NCBI GenBank assembly: GCA_938048695.1
Contig: CALIUO010000013.1
Span: forward strand, 1 to 58,371
Length of the DNA stretch: 58,371 nt
Source: an uncultured SAR86 cluster bacterium
GTDB taxonomy: Bacteria; Pseudomonadota; Gammaproteobacteria; Magnimaribacterales; Magnimaribacteraceae
Direction: 5' to 3'
This document shows, one piece after another, positions 17,283 through 27,335 of this stretch. The number at the start of each line of letters is the position of its first letter. Within the stretch, counting starts at the first letter, position 1. The notes under the pieces are model-generated. The model worked only from the letters and a program-made list of their open reading frames with translations, was not told the origin of the DNA and ran no database searches. The position numbers and the translations under genes were made by a program.

Positions 17283-19520
17283 ATGTTTAAAAACACTCTA
17301 AAGTGTCATATGCCCAAAGAAAAATACATCGTTTCTTGGATGATCATTTTTTACATGATTATTATTCCCAATGCTTTATTTGCTGACGAACAAAGAGAGA
17401 TAGAGATAAGGTCTATTGATGCCAAAATCATTGAATCCATTGAAGGAGATCTCCTTAAACTTAAAGGAAATGTAATCATTAAAACTGATACAGTCGAGTT
17501 ATGGTCTGATGAGGCCCTTTATGACCGCAATAATCAAGAAATAAGATTAGAAGGTAACGTTCGAGCCTTATCGAAGAATCTATCTGTAAATGCACAAAAA
17601 ATGAAAGCTGATTTTCAGAGTAATTCCTTCTATTTGTCTGAATCAAGCTTTAACTTTAAGCAACGTGGATTTGGTAAGGCGCAATCTGTATCTCTTAAAA
17701 TCAATGAGAATATTGAACTCTTGAATATTTCTATATCCAGCTGCAGCAATGAAAAGATTGATTGGAATTTAGAAGCAGGTGAAATTACCATTCTAAAGGA
17801 TAGACGCAATGTAGTTACAAAGGATATCAAGGTTGAGATTAATGATGTGCCCATTTTATATCTTCCCTACATCAGGTCGGCCATAGGAAAAGATAATTTC
17901 TCCGGATTTCTCACGCCTTCCATCAAACAAGGTAAAGATGGATTAGATATGTCTATTCCCTATTTTATAAGTCTGGCACCAAACTATGACTTAACAATTA
18001 GTCCAAGGTATATAGAAGAAAGGGGTTTGGGTTTCGCCACAGAAGGAAGATTTTTAACAAATAATTCAGAAGGATCATTAGCTTTTTCACATTTTGCAGA
18101 TGATAGAAAATTTAAAGACCAAACTGGTTACGGAGAAAAAAGATGGGCATCAAGGGTAAATTCTCGTTCCAAGTTAGGTTCAAATTTATTAATTTATCTT
18201 GATTCTGAGCATGTAAGCGATGATTTGTATTTCGAAGATCTAAATGATGATATTCTGGGCAGCCAACAAAAAGATTTCTTAAACAAAAGTCTTGCGATTA
18301 GATTTCATAACAAAAATCTTACAATAAAAGGTAAGTTAAATCAGTTTCAGAACCTAAATCCCTTTTCATACGATGAGTACGAAACAAGGCCACATTTAAA
18401 TTTAGATTATTTCAATAAATTCAATAACTTAGGATTGAGGCTAATAACTGATTTTTCTAAATTTTCTTTCGAAGAAGGCTATAATCCACTTCAAAAGGAT
18501 AATGACCTTAAAAGAATTTATATTGAGCCTTCAGTGTCTTTTGAAAAAATCTCTCACTCTTCTTTAACATCATTTAAAGCAGGTCAAAGGGATGTAAATT
18601 ATCAAAATAATACAAGTTCGACCGATAATAGTTACAAATGGGCAGAGCTAACACACAAAATTTTCTTTGATAAAAGAAATGGTTCAAAATTTAAAAGTCT
18701 TAGTCCTATAACCAAGCTAATTTGGTTAGATGGTGAAAATAGATTTAATAAAAGCATAGACTCTAAATTTCTAAATTTAAACTTTGATACTTTATTCAAT
18801 AAGAACTGGTATTCGGGTTCAGATCTATTTCTTGAGCAAAATAGATTGATACTTGGATTTGAGCACCGCTCTTACGACACTTCTAACGGTGATGAAATAT
18901 ATTTATCGCTTGGACGTGCATTCTTTGATGAACAAGAAAATAATTTGAGCCGCAATAATAAACATTCATCTTATGTGGCTGAATTAATGACTACAATATC
19001 GAATAACCTTAGTATTCGTGGTGTGCTACAGATAGACTCGAACCTTGAAACTATATCTAGCGGGCAGCTTGGGATAATTTATAAAAAAGATCAAAGAAAT
19101 AATATTCAATTGAGGTCAATTTATAAGAGGCATATCAAGTATCTTAACGAACCATCTATATGGAAAGATGCAGACCTACCTATAAACCAATTAGAGTTAA
19201 TCTCTCAATGGGAATTATCGGACCAACTGCTTTTCTTTGGAAAAATATCAAAAGATTTAGCGATAAATTATTCAAGAGATATATCGTATGGGATCGAATA
19301 CTCAAATTGCTGTCTTAAATTAGGAGTAATGAAAAGAAAATGGAAGGATCAAAACTATTACAATTTTTTCAATATGAAAGAAGAAGCCTTTAATCTTCTT
19401 GATGAAGATATCTTGCTAGAGCGAGAAAGAGATAATATTTATTTCTTTTTTGAGCTGACAGAACTGGGTAGATTTGGGAAAACAATATCGGAAGTTTTAA
19501 CTTCACGCTCGTTTCAGTAA
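17283..19520 (+). CDS. lptD: LPS-assembly outer membrane protein LptD
   Basis: Outer-membrane beta-barrel that inserts LPS into the outer leaflet. A signal peptide (hydrophobic run ending NALFA) precedes an OstA/LptA-like beta-jellyroll (LKGNVIIKTDTVELWSDEA) and a long barrel. I prefer ATG 17283 (GGA 7-8 nt upstream; leaves about 60 bp for a promoter). An ATG at 17238 would start 16 bp from divergent amgK; 17310 is also possible. Mature cysteines are one after the jellyroll (codon at 17742) and an adjacent pair near the C-terminus (codons 19308-19313). The E. coli Cys31 equivalent is absent. Confidence 0.95.
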   Translation: MFKNTLKCHMPKEKYIVSWMIIFYMIIIPNALFADEQREIEIRSIDAKIIESIEGDLLKLKGNVIIKTDTVELWSDEALYDRNNQEIRLEGNVRALSKNLSVNAQKMKADFQSNSFYLSESSFNFKQRGFGKAQSVSLKINENIELLNISISSCSNEKIDWNLEAGEITILKDRRNVVTKDIKVEINDVPILYLPYIRSAIGKDNFSGFLTPSIKQGKDGLDMSIPYFISLAPNYDLTISPRYIEERGLGFATEGRFLTNNSEGSLAFSHFADDRKFKDQTGYGEKRWASRVNSRSKLGSNLLIYLDSEHVSDDLYFEDLNDDILGSQQKDFLNKSLAIRFHNKNLTIKGKLNQFQNLNPFSYDEYETRPHLNLDYFNKFNNLGLRLITDFSKFSFEEGYNPLQKDNDLKRIYIEPSVSFEKISHSSLTSFKAGQRDVNYQNNTSSTDNSYKWAELTHKIFFDKRNGSKFKSLSPITKLIWLDGENRFNKSIDSKFLNLNFDTLFNKNWYSGSDLFLEQNRLILGFEHRSYDTSNGDEIYLSLGRAFFDEQENNLSRNNKHSSYVAELMTTISNNLSIRGVLQIDSNLETISSGQLGIIYKKDQRNNIQLRSIYKRHIKYLNEPSIWKDADLPINQLELISQWELSDQLLFFGKISKDLAINYSRDISYGIEYSNCCLKLGVMKRKWKDQNYYNFFNMKEEAFNLLDEDILLERERDNIYFFFELTELGRFGKTISEVLTSRSFQ

Positions 19521-19555
19521 TTGCAACAATTACAAAAAAGGAGACAATAGCACCT

Positions 19556-20875
19556 ATGTATATATCAAAAACATTAGAACTTTTATTTTCTTCATGGAAA
19601 AGTACATTTTTTTTCTTTTTAAGTATTTCAATATCAACAAATGCTTTTACCAAAATAGAACTAATAGATAGGGTTGTCGCTGTAGTAGACTCAGGTGTGA
19701 TTATGGAATCGCAGCTTAATGCCAGAGTTGAAGAGATCCTTATAAGGCTCAAGAGTGATCAAGCTGAATTACCGCCTTTAAATTTGTTAGAAGAACAAGT
19801 TCTGGATAGATTAATTATTGAGGAGATTCAACTTCAAATTGCTGATAGGGCTGGAATAAAAATAAGCGATTCTGAATTAAATCAAACCCTTTCCAGAGTT
19901 TCAGCTCAGAATAATCTGAGTCTTGATGACTTTAGAATAAAGCTTGAGGAAGAAGGAACATCTTATAAATCTTTCAGGGATACCATAAGAAAAGAACTCA
20001 TAATTCAAAGGGTTCAAAGAGGAAAAGTAGGAGCTAAGATAGATATCTCCGAGCAGGAGCTTGAAAATTTTATCAATTCTGAAGAAGGAAAAACTCAACT
20101 TGCTGAGCAATACAACGTTCAACATATATTACTTTCAGTAAAAAGTGGACTGACCGAGGGCGAAGTAAAAGAAATAGAAAATGATGCAAATTCTTTAATA
20201 GAAAGACTTAACAATGGAGAAAGCTTTGAAAAACTTGCGGCATCATATTCTTCCGGACAAAATGCTTTAGAGGGAGGGTTTCTAGGTTGGAGAACATCAG
20301 CTGAATTGCCGAGTCTATTTGCCCAAGTTGTCACGGAATTAAAAGTAGGTGAAGTGGCTGACCCCGTAAGAAGTGGAGCTGGATTACATATCCTGAAATT
20401 AACCGAAAAGAGAGGAAATACCGTTAAATTTCTTGATCAGACACTTGCCAGGCATATTTTAGTACAGCCCTCTGAAATTAGAACAGAGAACCAAGCAGAA
20501 GAGCTAATTAATGATATTTATACTAGATTAAAAGAAGGTGAAGACTTTAAACAGCTCGCGCGTCAGTATTCAGAAGACCCTGGATCCAAAATGGATGGAG
20601 GAGAGTTGGGATGGAGTAATCCAGGAGACTATGATCCTGCATTTGAAACAACCCTAAACGCAACGGAAATAGGGCAATTATCTCAACCAGTAAAATCTTC
20701 TTTTGGATGGCATATTATTGAAGTTATGGATAGAAGAAACGAAGATGTGAGCCAGGAAGAGCAAAAAAATCGTGCCTATCAAATTATCTTTAAAAGAAAG
20801 TTTGAGCAAGAGCTTCAAAGCACTCTTATTGAATTAAGAGCGGAAGCTTATGTTGATATAAAACTCACCTCATGA
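19556..20875 (+). CDS. surA: Periplasmic peptidyl-prolyl isomerase/chaperone SurA
   Basis: Outer-membrane-protein chaperone acting in the periplasm. It has 439 residues: a signal peptide (about 1-31), an N-terminal chaperone module starting IDRVVAVVDSGVI, and two parvulin domains. Parvulin 1 begins around 186 (VQHILLS to HILKLTEKRG); parvulin 2 begins with ARHILVQPSEIRTENQAEE and ends HIIEVMDRR. It lies 35 nt downstream of lptD, its best-known folding client, and overlaps pdxA by 4 nt. Confidence 0.98.
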   Translation: MYISKTLELLFSSWKSTFFFFLSISISTNAFTKIELIDRVVAVVDSGVIMESQLNARVEEILIRLKSDQAELPPLNLLEEQVLDRLIIEEIQLQIADRAGIKISDSELNQTLSRVSAQNNLSLDDFRIKLEEEGTSYKSFRDTIRKELIIQRVQRGKVGAKIDISEQELENFINSEEGKTQLAEQYNVQHILLSVKSGLTEGEVKEIENDANSLIERLNNGESFEKLAASYSSGQNALEGGFLGWRTSAELPSLFAQVVTELKVGEVADPVRSGAGLHILKLTEKRGNTVKFLDQTLARHILVQPSEIRTENQAEELINDIYTRLKEGEDFKQLARQYSEDPGSKMDGGELGWSNPGDYDPAFETTLNATEIGQLSQPVKSSFGWHIIEVMDRRNEDVSQEEQKNRAYQIIFKRKFEQELQSTLIELRAEAYVDIKLTS

Positions 20876-21852
20876 CCAAAATTGCTGTCTCTTCCGGAGA
20901 CCCGGCAGGAATTGGTCCAGATATATGCATTAAGGCCTTTGGAAACAAAAAGGATTTGATTTATAAGCCAATCGTATTTGGTAATTTAGATCTTTTCGAA
21001 GAAAGAGCTGCACAAATTAATCAAGAGATAGCTATAAAGGAATATAGGGGTGAAGATGAAGACTCTTTGTCTAGTGACTTTCTTTGGATAGTCAACAAGC
21101 CCATAGGAACAGAAATTTCCGCAGGCAAACCAGACCCTAAATCAGCAAAGTACATAATCAATATTTTTGAAGAGTCAGTAAAAAAAACAATTTCAAATGA
21201 GTTTAATGCAATTGTTACCTGTCCTATTAACAAAGAAGTAATTAACGCGGGAGGTATTCCTTTTACCGGACACACGGAGGAGTTGGCAAGATTAAGTAAA
21301 AGCAAAAAAGTAGTTATGATGTTGGCCAACCAAAAAATTAAAATTGCGCTAGCTTCAACACACATACCCTTGAGCGCAGTATCTGATTTCATTAATAAGA
21401 GCCACCTTGAAGAGGTGGTAAAGATTATTTATAAATCTCTTAAAGATTATTGGAATAAAGATGAACCTCTAATTAAGGTTTTGGGCATAAATCCGCATGC
21501 AAGCGATGGAGGTTATATTGGCAATGAGGAAAATGAAGTCATAATTCCTGCCTTACAAAATTTAAAAGAAAAAGGAATAGATACCATAGGTCCAATTTCA
21601 GCAGATACTGCATTTATAGAAAAAGAAGGTGAAAAAGCAGATGTTTTTTTGGCAATGTTCCATGATCAAGGACTTCCTGTAATCAAGACTATGGGTTTTG
21701 GAGAAACGGTTAATGTTACTTTGGGACTTCCTTTCATTAGAACCTCTGTGGATCATGGAACGGCATATGATAAAGCTGGTCTCGGTAACGCTGATGAATC
21801 TAGCCTCGTTGCTGCAATGGATATGGCCTTTTCAATGAGTACAAAAATCTAG
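20872..21852 (+). CDS. pdxA: 4-hydroxythreonine-4-phosphate dehydrogenase PdxA
   Basis: NAD-dependent enzyme of DXP-dependent pyridoxal 5'-phosphate synthesis. It has 326 residues. SSGDPAGIGPD lies at the start; TGHTEELA, HIPLSAV, NPHASDGG and MFHDQGLPVIKTMGF carry metal-binding His residues; SVDHGTAYDKAG is at the C-terminus. It is coupled to surA by an ATGA overlap and sits 3 nt before rsmA. Confidence 0.98.
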   Translation: MTKIAVSSGDPAGIGPDICIKAFGNKKDLIYKPIVFGNLDLFEERAAQINQEIAIKEYRGEDEDSLSSDFLWIVNKPIGTEISAGKPDPKSAKYIINIFEESVKKTISNEFNAIVTCPINKEVINAGGIPFTGHTEELARLSKSKKVVMMLANQKIKIALASTHIPLSAVSDFINKSHLEEVVKIIYKSLKDYWNKDEPLIKVLGINPHASDGGYIGNEENEVIIPALQNLKEKGIDTIGPISADTAFIEKEGEKADVFLAMFHDQGLPVIKTMGFGETVNVTLGLPFIRTSVDHGTAYDKAGLGNADESSLVAAMDMAFSMSTKI

Positions 21853-21855
21853 AAT

Positions 21856-22620
21856 ATGCCGCGAGCTAAAAAAAGTCTGGGACAGAATTTCTTAGTAGAT
21901 AGTGCAGTGATAAGACAATTAATAAACCACGTTAACCCAGACTCAAATGATGATTTCCTTGAGATAGGACCCGGAAAAGGAGCGATCACCAAAGAATTAT
22001 TATCAAAGTCTCAAAGCATTCATGCTGTAGAGATGGACAACGATTTATCAAAAGGGTTAATGACATTAGATAGGTTTGGAAACTTCCATCTACATAATGA
22101 AAATATACTGAGTTTTGATCCATCTAAGATATGTAAAGATAAAATAAGAGTAATAGGTAATTTGCCCTATAACATCTCTACTCCAATTATGTTTTGGAGT
22201 TTTAAATATCTTGAATTTTTCTCCGATATGCATTTCATGTTCCAAAAAGAATTTGGCGAAAGATTAATAGCCAAAAATGATAATAAAAACTTTGGAAGAA
22301 TTTCTGTTATCACTCAATATTTAACAAGACCTAAATTTTGTTTTTCAATAGAGCCAGAAAGTTTTTCTCCAAGACCTAAGGTTGAAAGTGTTTTTATTAG
22401 ATTTGAGGCTATTGAAAATAGAAGTATAAATGATGCTATATCAACTAAATTACAAGAGATTACTCATATTGCATTTATGCATAAAAGGAAGATGATTGGA
22501 AAATCATTTGAAAAGATTATCTCTAGCTCAGAACTTACAAATCTAGATATTGACTCCAGATCAAGGCCTGAGAATATATCAGTTGAACAATATGTAAAAA
22601 TTGCAGAAACTCTCTTGTAA
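21856..22620 (+). CDS. rsmA: 16S rRNA dimethyladenosine transferase RsmA (KsgA)
   Basis: SAM-dependent dimethylation of A1518/A1519 in 16S rRNA. It has 254 residues. Start KKSLGQNFLVD is typical; the SAM site is EIGPGKGAITKEL; the catalytic NxPY motif is GNLPYNISTPIM. SPRPKVESVFIRF and the basic HKRKMIGKS are near the C-terminus. It overlaps apaH by 1 nt (TAATG). apaG, usually between rsmA and apaH, is absent. Confidence 0.98.
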   Translation: MPRAKKSLGQNFLVDSAVIRQLINHVNPDSNDDFLEIGPGKGAITKELLSKSQSIHAVEMDNDLSKGLMTLDRFGNFHLHNENILSFDPSKICKDKIRVIGNLPYNISTPIMFWSFKYLEFFSDMHFMFQKEFGERLIAKNDNKNFGRISVITQYLTRPKFCFSIEPESFSPRPKVESVFIRFEAIENRSINDAISTKLQEITHIAFMHKRKMIGKSFEKIISSSELTNLDIDSRSRPENISVEQYVKIAETLL

Positions 22621-23453
22621 TGTCTAATTATGCTATTGGAGACCTTCAAGGATGCTATAGAGAGTTACAAGAACTCTTAACTACAATCTCTTTCGATAGA
22701 AAAAAAGATGTGTTGTGGTTTTGTGGAGACTTGGTTAATCGAGGTCCTGATTCTCTCAATTGCATGCTATATCTATATTCCATCAGAGATAGTTGCAAGA
22801 TTGTATTGGGAAATCATGACATTCATTTAATTGCAGTATCAGATTCAATTAGAAAAAAAAGCACTAAAGACACATTTGGGGATGTATTGAAAAGTCCTAA
22901 AAGAAAAGAATTAATAGACTGGCTAAAGACTTGTCCTCTCCATAACATAGAAAAAATAATTACAGAGGATGGTGAGAAGGAGTTTGTGATGACCCATGCA
23001 GGGATACCGCATCATTGGACAAAGGAAGATCTAATAAAAAATTCTAATGAGTTAAGTGGATATTTAGAAAGTAAAAACTCTAATACCTTTTTAGAATATG
23101 TATTTGGAGATGAGCCAAATCATCTTGATGAATGCAGGACCCCAGAAGAGAAAATGAGATTAAATCTAAATTATCTCACTAGAATGAGATTTTATAATTC
23201 CGATGGTTCCATTAATCTAAAATATAAAGGAAAGGTAGAAGCTGCTCCAGGAGATTTAAAGCCTTGGTTTGAACACGAATTAAAAATCATGAATCAAGAT
23301 ACTCATCTGTTATTTGGACATTGGGCAGCGTTGAATGGCCATACTGCAAAGCAGAACATTACTGCTTTGGACACTGGGTGCGCATGGGGAAATAAGCTAA
23401 CTGCCATGCGACTGGAAGATCTATCAGTCTTCTCATGTGATAAGCTAAATTGA
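22620..23453 (+). CDS. apaH: Symmetrical bis(5'-nucleosyl)-tetraphosphatase ApaH
   Basis: Hydrolyses Ap4A to two ADP and is linked to RNA 5'-cap (Np4) removal. Metallophosphatase of 277 residues: [33 protein letters not shown] and THAGIPHHW are the ordered metal-binding motifs, and FGHWAALNG is the C-terminal one. It lies in the lptD operon between rsmA and cca. Confidence 0.98.
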   Translation: MSNYAIGDLQGCYRELQELLTTISFDRKKDVLWFCGDLVNRGPDSLNCMLYLYSIRDSCKIVLGNHDIHLIAVSDSIRKKSTKDTFGDVLKSPKRKELIDWLKTCPLHNIEKIITEDGEKEFVMTHAGIPHHWTKEDLIKNSNELSGYLESKNSNTFLEYVFGDEPNHLDECRTPEEKMRLNLNYLTRMRFYNSDGSINLKYKGKVEAAPGDLKPWFEHELKIMNQDTHLLFGHWAALNGHTAKQNITALDTGCAWGNKLTAMRLEDLSVFSCDKLN

Positions 23454-23457
23454 TTAT

Positions 23458-24525
23458 ATGCAAATTTATCTAGTTGGTGGAGCAGTAAGAGATAGCTTAC
23501 TTAATATAGATGTTCATGAAAATGATTGGGTTGTTGTGGGAGCTTCCGAAACTGAACTGACTTCACAAGGTTATAAAAAAATAGGAAAAGACTTCCCTGT
23601 TTTCCTTCATCCTGAAACGAAGGAAGAATATGCTTTAGCAAGAAAGGAAAAGAAATCTGGTACTGGACATAAGGGCTTTGAATTTATGTTTGATTCTTCA
23701 GTATCTCTTGAAGAAGATCTACTCCGCAGGGACCTCACTATCAATGCAATTGCTAAGGATACAAATGGTGAATTAATTGATCCATATAACGGTTTAAAGG
23801 ATATAGAAAATAGGGTGCTAAGGAAAGTCTCCTCAGCATTTGAAGAAGATCCTCTCAGAGTGCTTAGAGTTGCTAGATTTGCCTCTAAGTTAAAGTTCTT
23901 AGACTTTGAGATTGAAACAGAAACCATGGAACTCATGAAAAAGATAAGTTATTCAGGAGAAATTGAAACCCTGAGTAAGGAAAGGATATGGTTAGAGGCA
24001 TCCAAGGCTCTCTCAACCAAAAATCCAGAAGTCTTTTTTTCTGTTCTTGATGAGGTCGGGTGCCTAAGTAGAGTTGTGGGCTCAATAAATATAAACCTAG
24101 AAGCTCTAGGAAATGTTGCTAAAGAAAATGACGATACTGCTATCAGATGGTCTGTTGCAATCTCGGAAAATGAAAATCTTGAAGAAATCAATATTTCTTT
24201 CAATGCTCCCAAAGACTTTAGTGAAGTGTCTAAAATTTGCAGGAGCTTTCGATATTTTTATGAAAAAGATAAATCACCAGATGCATTGATGGAGCTTATT
24301 CTTCAAAACGATTTTATAAGAAAGCCTGAAAGATTTTTGAGAGCTGAAAAAGCTTCTGCCTACATTCATGAAGACAAAGCTTTAGGGAGCAAATTCTGGA
24401 AAGATATACATATTTTGTTGAGTACTATTGAAGTTGATACATCATTAAAGGAAGGAAAATTAATTGCAAAAAAATTACATGAAGATAGATTAGCAGCTTT
24501 GGAAAAATTTCTATCTAATATATGA
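23458..24525 (+). CDS. cca: CCA tRNA nucleotidyltransferase (no HD domain seen)
   Basis: Adds or repairs the 3' CCA of tRNAs. It has 355 residues. The class II signature [28 protein letters not shown] and [17 protein letters not shown] are all present in order. E. coli Cca is about 410 residues with a C-terminal HD phosphohydrolase domain; this protein lacks it. The ATG is 4 nt after apaH; the stop overlaps the next gene by 4 nt. Confidence 0.94.
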   Translation: MQIYLVGGAVRDSLLNIDVHENDWVVVGASETELTSQGYKKIGKDFPVFLHPETKEEYALARKEKKSGTGHKGFEFMFDSSVSLEEDLLRRDLTINAIAKDTNGELIDPYNGLKDIENRVLRKVSSAFEEDPLRVLRVARFASKLKFLDFEIETETMELMKKISYSGEIETLSKERIWLEASKALSTKNPEVFFSVLDEVGCLSRVVGSININLEALGNVAKENDDTAIRWSVAISENENLEEINISFNAPKDFSEVSKICRSFRYFYEKDKSPDALMELILQNDFIRKPERFLRAEKASAYIHEDKALGSKFWKDIHILLSTIEVDTSLKEGKLIAKKLHEDRLAALEKFLSNI

Positions 24526-25253
24526 CATCTAAATTTATCTTTTTAACGGGTGGGGCAAAGAGAATAGGTAAAACTACCTGTAAGCATTTTCATGATGAAG
24601 GATTTAATATTATCTTTCACTATAACACTTCTGATAAAGAGGCTAATGAGATCAAAGAATCTTTAAATTCTATAAGGAAAGATTCTTGCTTTGTTATTCA
24701 AGCAGATTTTAATGATAAGTCCTCAATAGAAAGGTTGGCAAAGGGTGTTGCTGAAATAACCGATGAGTTAGCCGTTCTTATCAATAATGCCTCAAGCTTC
24801 TACCCTACTCCTATTGAACAAGCTTCTCAAAATGAGTGGGATGACTTAATGGCAACAAACGCAACTACCCCTTTATTTTTAACTCAGGCACTTTTGCCCT
24901 TCCTAAAAAAAGCTAAGGGTTGTGTTATTAATATTTCTGATACATTAGCACCAAGCGGTATTAAGAATTTTAGTCTCTACTCTGGTGCTAAATCTGCGCT
25001 GGAAGGTATAACAAAATCTCTTGCTAAAGAGCTGGCCCCCGATATCAGAGTAAACGCTATATCTCCAGGAGCTATCCTCTGGCCGGAAGATGAAGACTTA
25101 ACAGAAGAGCAGCAAAAGGAAAGATTGTCTAAAGTGCCTTTAGGTAGAATAGGATCTCCCGAGGATATTTCCTCTGTAGCAGTCTTTTTAACCGATGCAA
25201 AATATATTACTGGTCAAGTGATTAAAGTCGACGGAGGAAGGTCGGTAATCTAA
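24522..25253 (+). CDS. SDR oxidoreductase, probable pteridine reductase / dihydromonapterin reductase (FolM-like)
   Basis: Short-chain dehydrogenase of 243 residues with cofactor loop TGGAKRIG, the [10 protein letters not shown] segment typical of pteridine reductases, SGAKSALEG with the catalytic Lys (the conserved Tyr is in FSLYSGAK), and VDGGRSVI. The pteridine-reductase reading fits linkage to folK and folB, which lie after the 25.3-30.2 kb block. Substrate is inferred; it may reduce dihydrobiopterin, dihydromonapterin or dihydrofolate. Confidence 0.8.
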   Translation: MTSKFIFLTGGAKRIGKTTCKHFHDEGFNIIFHYNTSDKEANEIKESLNSIRKDSCFVIQADFNDKSSIERLAKGVAEITDELAVLINNASSFYPTPIEQASQNEWDDLMATNATTPLFLTQALLPFLKKAKGCVINISDTLAPSGIKNFSLYSGAKSALEGITKSLAKELAPDIRVNAISPGAILWPEDEDLTEEQQKERLSKVPLGRIGSPEDISSVAVFLTDAKYITGQVIKVDGGRSVI

Positions 25254-25299
25254 AAAATTATTACTTTTATCATTTTTACAACTACCTTATTATTGAATT

Positions 25300-26364
25300 A
25301 TGACAAACGAACTTCACGATACTGACGAGAATACTGGAACTATGGAGGTCCTGGAGAGACATCAATTTGATGTTGCTAAACTCAAAGAATATATGCATGA
25401 AAATGTTGATGGGTTTGAAGGAGAGATAGAAATTGAAGAATTTAAAGGCGGTCAATCTAATCCTACATACAAAGTCATAAGTCCAAAACAGTCATATGTC
25501 CTTAGAAGAAAACCTCCTGGGAAACTATTGAAATCTGCTCATGCAGTAGATAGAGAATATAGAGTTATTACAGCACTTAATGGAACCGATGTTCCGGTTC
25601 CTAAGAGCTATGCCCTTTGTGAAGATGATGATGTTATTGGAACAGCTTTTTATCTTATGGAATTTAAAGATGGAAGGGTTCTATGGGATCCAGCAATGGA
25701 AGATAGCGATAATGATGAAGCTAAAGGTGTGTATGAATCCATGAATGATTCTATGGCCCGACTGCATTTCGTAGACCCTAATGAAATAGGGCTAGAAAGC
25801 TTTGGTAAGCCTGGAAATTATGTCGGAAGGCAAGTTTCAAGATGGTCTAAACAATACATAGATTCTGAAACAGAAACTATTGAGTCTATGAATAATCTTA
25901 TCGACTGGTTACCAAATAACTTACCCACAGAAAAGAAAACAAGCATTGTTCATGGGGACTATAGTTTAACCAATGTAATGATTGGGAAAGAAGATCCAAA
26001 TGTTATTGCCATATTGGACTGGGAACTCTCAACTTTAGGAGATCCATGTGCTGACTTTAACTACCATTGTCTTCAGTACACAATGAATCCAAAATTGGCC
26101 GATAAAGAATACTGCAAAAATAAAGGAATACCAGTCATAGAAGACTATGTACAAATGTATTCAGAGAAAATAGACATAGATCTATCTGAAGAATGGGACC
26201 TTTACTCCGCCTATAACCTATTCAAGCTGGCTGGTATCTTGCAGGGAATCCTAGGTAGAGTCAGAGACGGAACTGCAGCTAACCAAAATGCTGCTGAAAG
26301 AGCTAGTGGAGTAAGAAATCTATCTGATACTGCTTGGAATCTAGTAGAGAAAAATTTTTTATAG
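25300..26364 (+). CDS. APH-fold kinase of the ACAD10/ACAD11/LvaA type (putative acyl-CoA-linked hydroxyacid kinase)
   Basis: Phosphotransferase-family protein of 354 residues. The catalytic loop HGDYSLTNVMIG (218-229) and metal-binding LDWELSTLGDP (239-249) are close to those of ACAD10/11 kinase domains and LvaA. LvaA is known to phosphorylate 4-hydroxyvaleryl-CoA in levulinate breakdown. The nucleotide-binding lobe has YVLRRKPPGKLL. Ten nt downstream lie two MaoC-type hydratase genes, which supports action on CoA thioesters. Substrate is inferred. Not a resistance gene on this evidence. Confidence 0.72.
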   Translation: MTNELHDTDENTGTMEVLERHQFDVAKLKEYMHENVDGFEGEIEIEEFKGGQSNPTYKVISPKQSYVLRRKPPGKLLKSAHAVDREYRVITALNGTDVPVPKSYALCEDDDVIGTAFYLMEFKDGRVLWDPAMEDSDNDEAKGVYESMNDSMARLHFVDPNEIGLESFGKPGNYVGRQVSRWSKQYIDSETETIESMNNLIDWLPNNLPTEKKTSIVHGDYSLTNVMIGKEDPNVIAILDWELSTLGDPCADFNYHCLQYTMNPKLADKEYCKNKGIPVIEDYVQMYSEKIDIDLSEEWDLYSAYNLFKLAGILQGILGRVRDGTAANQNAAERASGVRNLSDTAWNLVEKNFL

Positions 26365-26374
26365 GAGAGAAAAT

Positions 26375-26881
26375 ATGGCAATTGATAAATTTTTAGTTGA
26401 AGCAAGTCATATCATGATGTTTGCAAGATCTGTAGGGGATGCAAATCCGATATATCATGATGAAGAATATGCAAAGAAAACAGATTTGGGTGGAATAATT
26501 GCACCACCTACATTTGCTCAGTCCAGTGCTCAATTTGATCCAGACTATTTTTTGAGACCTAAGATAGGCGGAGAAGGCTGGTTTGGCTCAGGTAAAGAGG
26601 CGACTGGCTCTAAACCTTCCAAAGAATCAGGAGGTGGCAGTGGCGGTGGAGCGGCTATGGGCCTTCATGCAGAACAACATTTTGAATATCACTTACCTGT
26701 AAAAGCGGGAGATGTATTAAGTGCAACAACAAAACCAGGTAATTCTTGGGAAAAAGAGAGTAAAAGAGCTGGTAAATTGAAATTCAGTGAGAGTGTTACA
26801 GAATACAGAAATCAAGATGGAGAGTTAGTCATAACAGCCACAGGTGTGGGAGTTCAAACTGAAAGAGCTGTAGATAGTTAG
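26375..26881 (+). CDS. FAS1-like/MaoC N-terminal-type hot-dog dehydratase with Gly-rich insert
   Basis: Hot-dog-fold protein of 168 residues. VGDANPIYHDEEYA (20-33) and APPTFAQ (43-49) match the N-terminal MaoC dehydratase family. Residues about 71-96 form a low-complexity Gly/Ser/Lys insert (GGGSGGGAA) where a long loop or helix would lie. This subfamily usually works as a heteromer with a second MaoC subunit, and the next gene is one. A good RBS (GGAG) precedes the ATG. Confidence 0.8.
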   Translation: MAIDKFLVEASHIMMFARSVGDANPIYHDEEYAKKTDLGGIIAPPTFAQSSAQFDPDYFLRPKIGGEGWFGSGKEATGSKPSKESGGGSGGGAAMGLHAEQHFEYHLPVKAGDVLSATTKPGNSWEKESKRAGKLKFSESVTEYRNQDGELVITATGVGVQTERAVDS

Positions 26882-26890
26882 GAGAAAGAG

Positions 26891-27310
26891 ATGCTTAAAG
26901 AAAATGAAATAAAAGTTGGAGATACTCATTCAGCTATACTCGTAGAGGACCTCAAAAGAACACAGATTGTTCAATATGCCGGGGCTTCTGGAGATTACAA
27001 CCCTCTTCATACAGATGAAATATTTACTACACAAATTGCTGGATACCCGAGTGTATTTGCCCATGGCATGTTATCTATGGGTCTTACGGGCACCATGTTG
27101 ACTGACTATGTAGGTGATGGGGCATTAAAGAAGTACGGTGTAAGATTTACCAATCAAGTATGGCCAGGTGATACGCTCACTGGAAAAGTCACTATAGTTG
27201 ATATTCGTGAGGAAGACGGTTCTAAACTCGTTGATCTAGAGATTGAAACAACCAATCAAGATAATATTGCCGTAATCACTGGAAACGCAACAGCTAGAAT
27301 AGAAGCTTAA
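26891..27310 (+). CDS. MaoC-type (R)-specific enoyl-CoA hydratase
   Basis: Single hot-dog domain of 139 residues. The hydratase-2 catalytic motif is intact: ASGDYNPLHTDE with Asp35 and His40, followed by FAHGMLSMGL. It lies 9 nt after its probable partner, with GGAG upstream of the ATG. Likely role: hydration/dehydration of enoyl-CoA/3-hydroxyacyl-CoA. Substrate chain (fatty acid, sterol side chain or other) is unknown. Confidence 0.85.
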   Translation: MLKENEIKVGDTHSAILVEDLKRTQIVQYAGASGDYNPLHTDEIFTTQIAGYPSVFAHGMLSMGLTGTMLTDYVGDGALKKYGVRFTNQVWPGDTLTGKVTIVDIREEDGSKLVDLEIETTNQDNIAVITGNATARIEA

Positions 27311-27335
27311 TTTCTAGCAATAAAGGGGAAAAATT

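Noticed and set aside
25300-26364. Aminoglycoside resistance kinase
   Set aside because: The APH fold is shared, but the LDWELSTLGDP motif and MaoC neighbours fit the ACAD10/LvaA-type group better.
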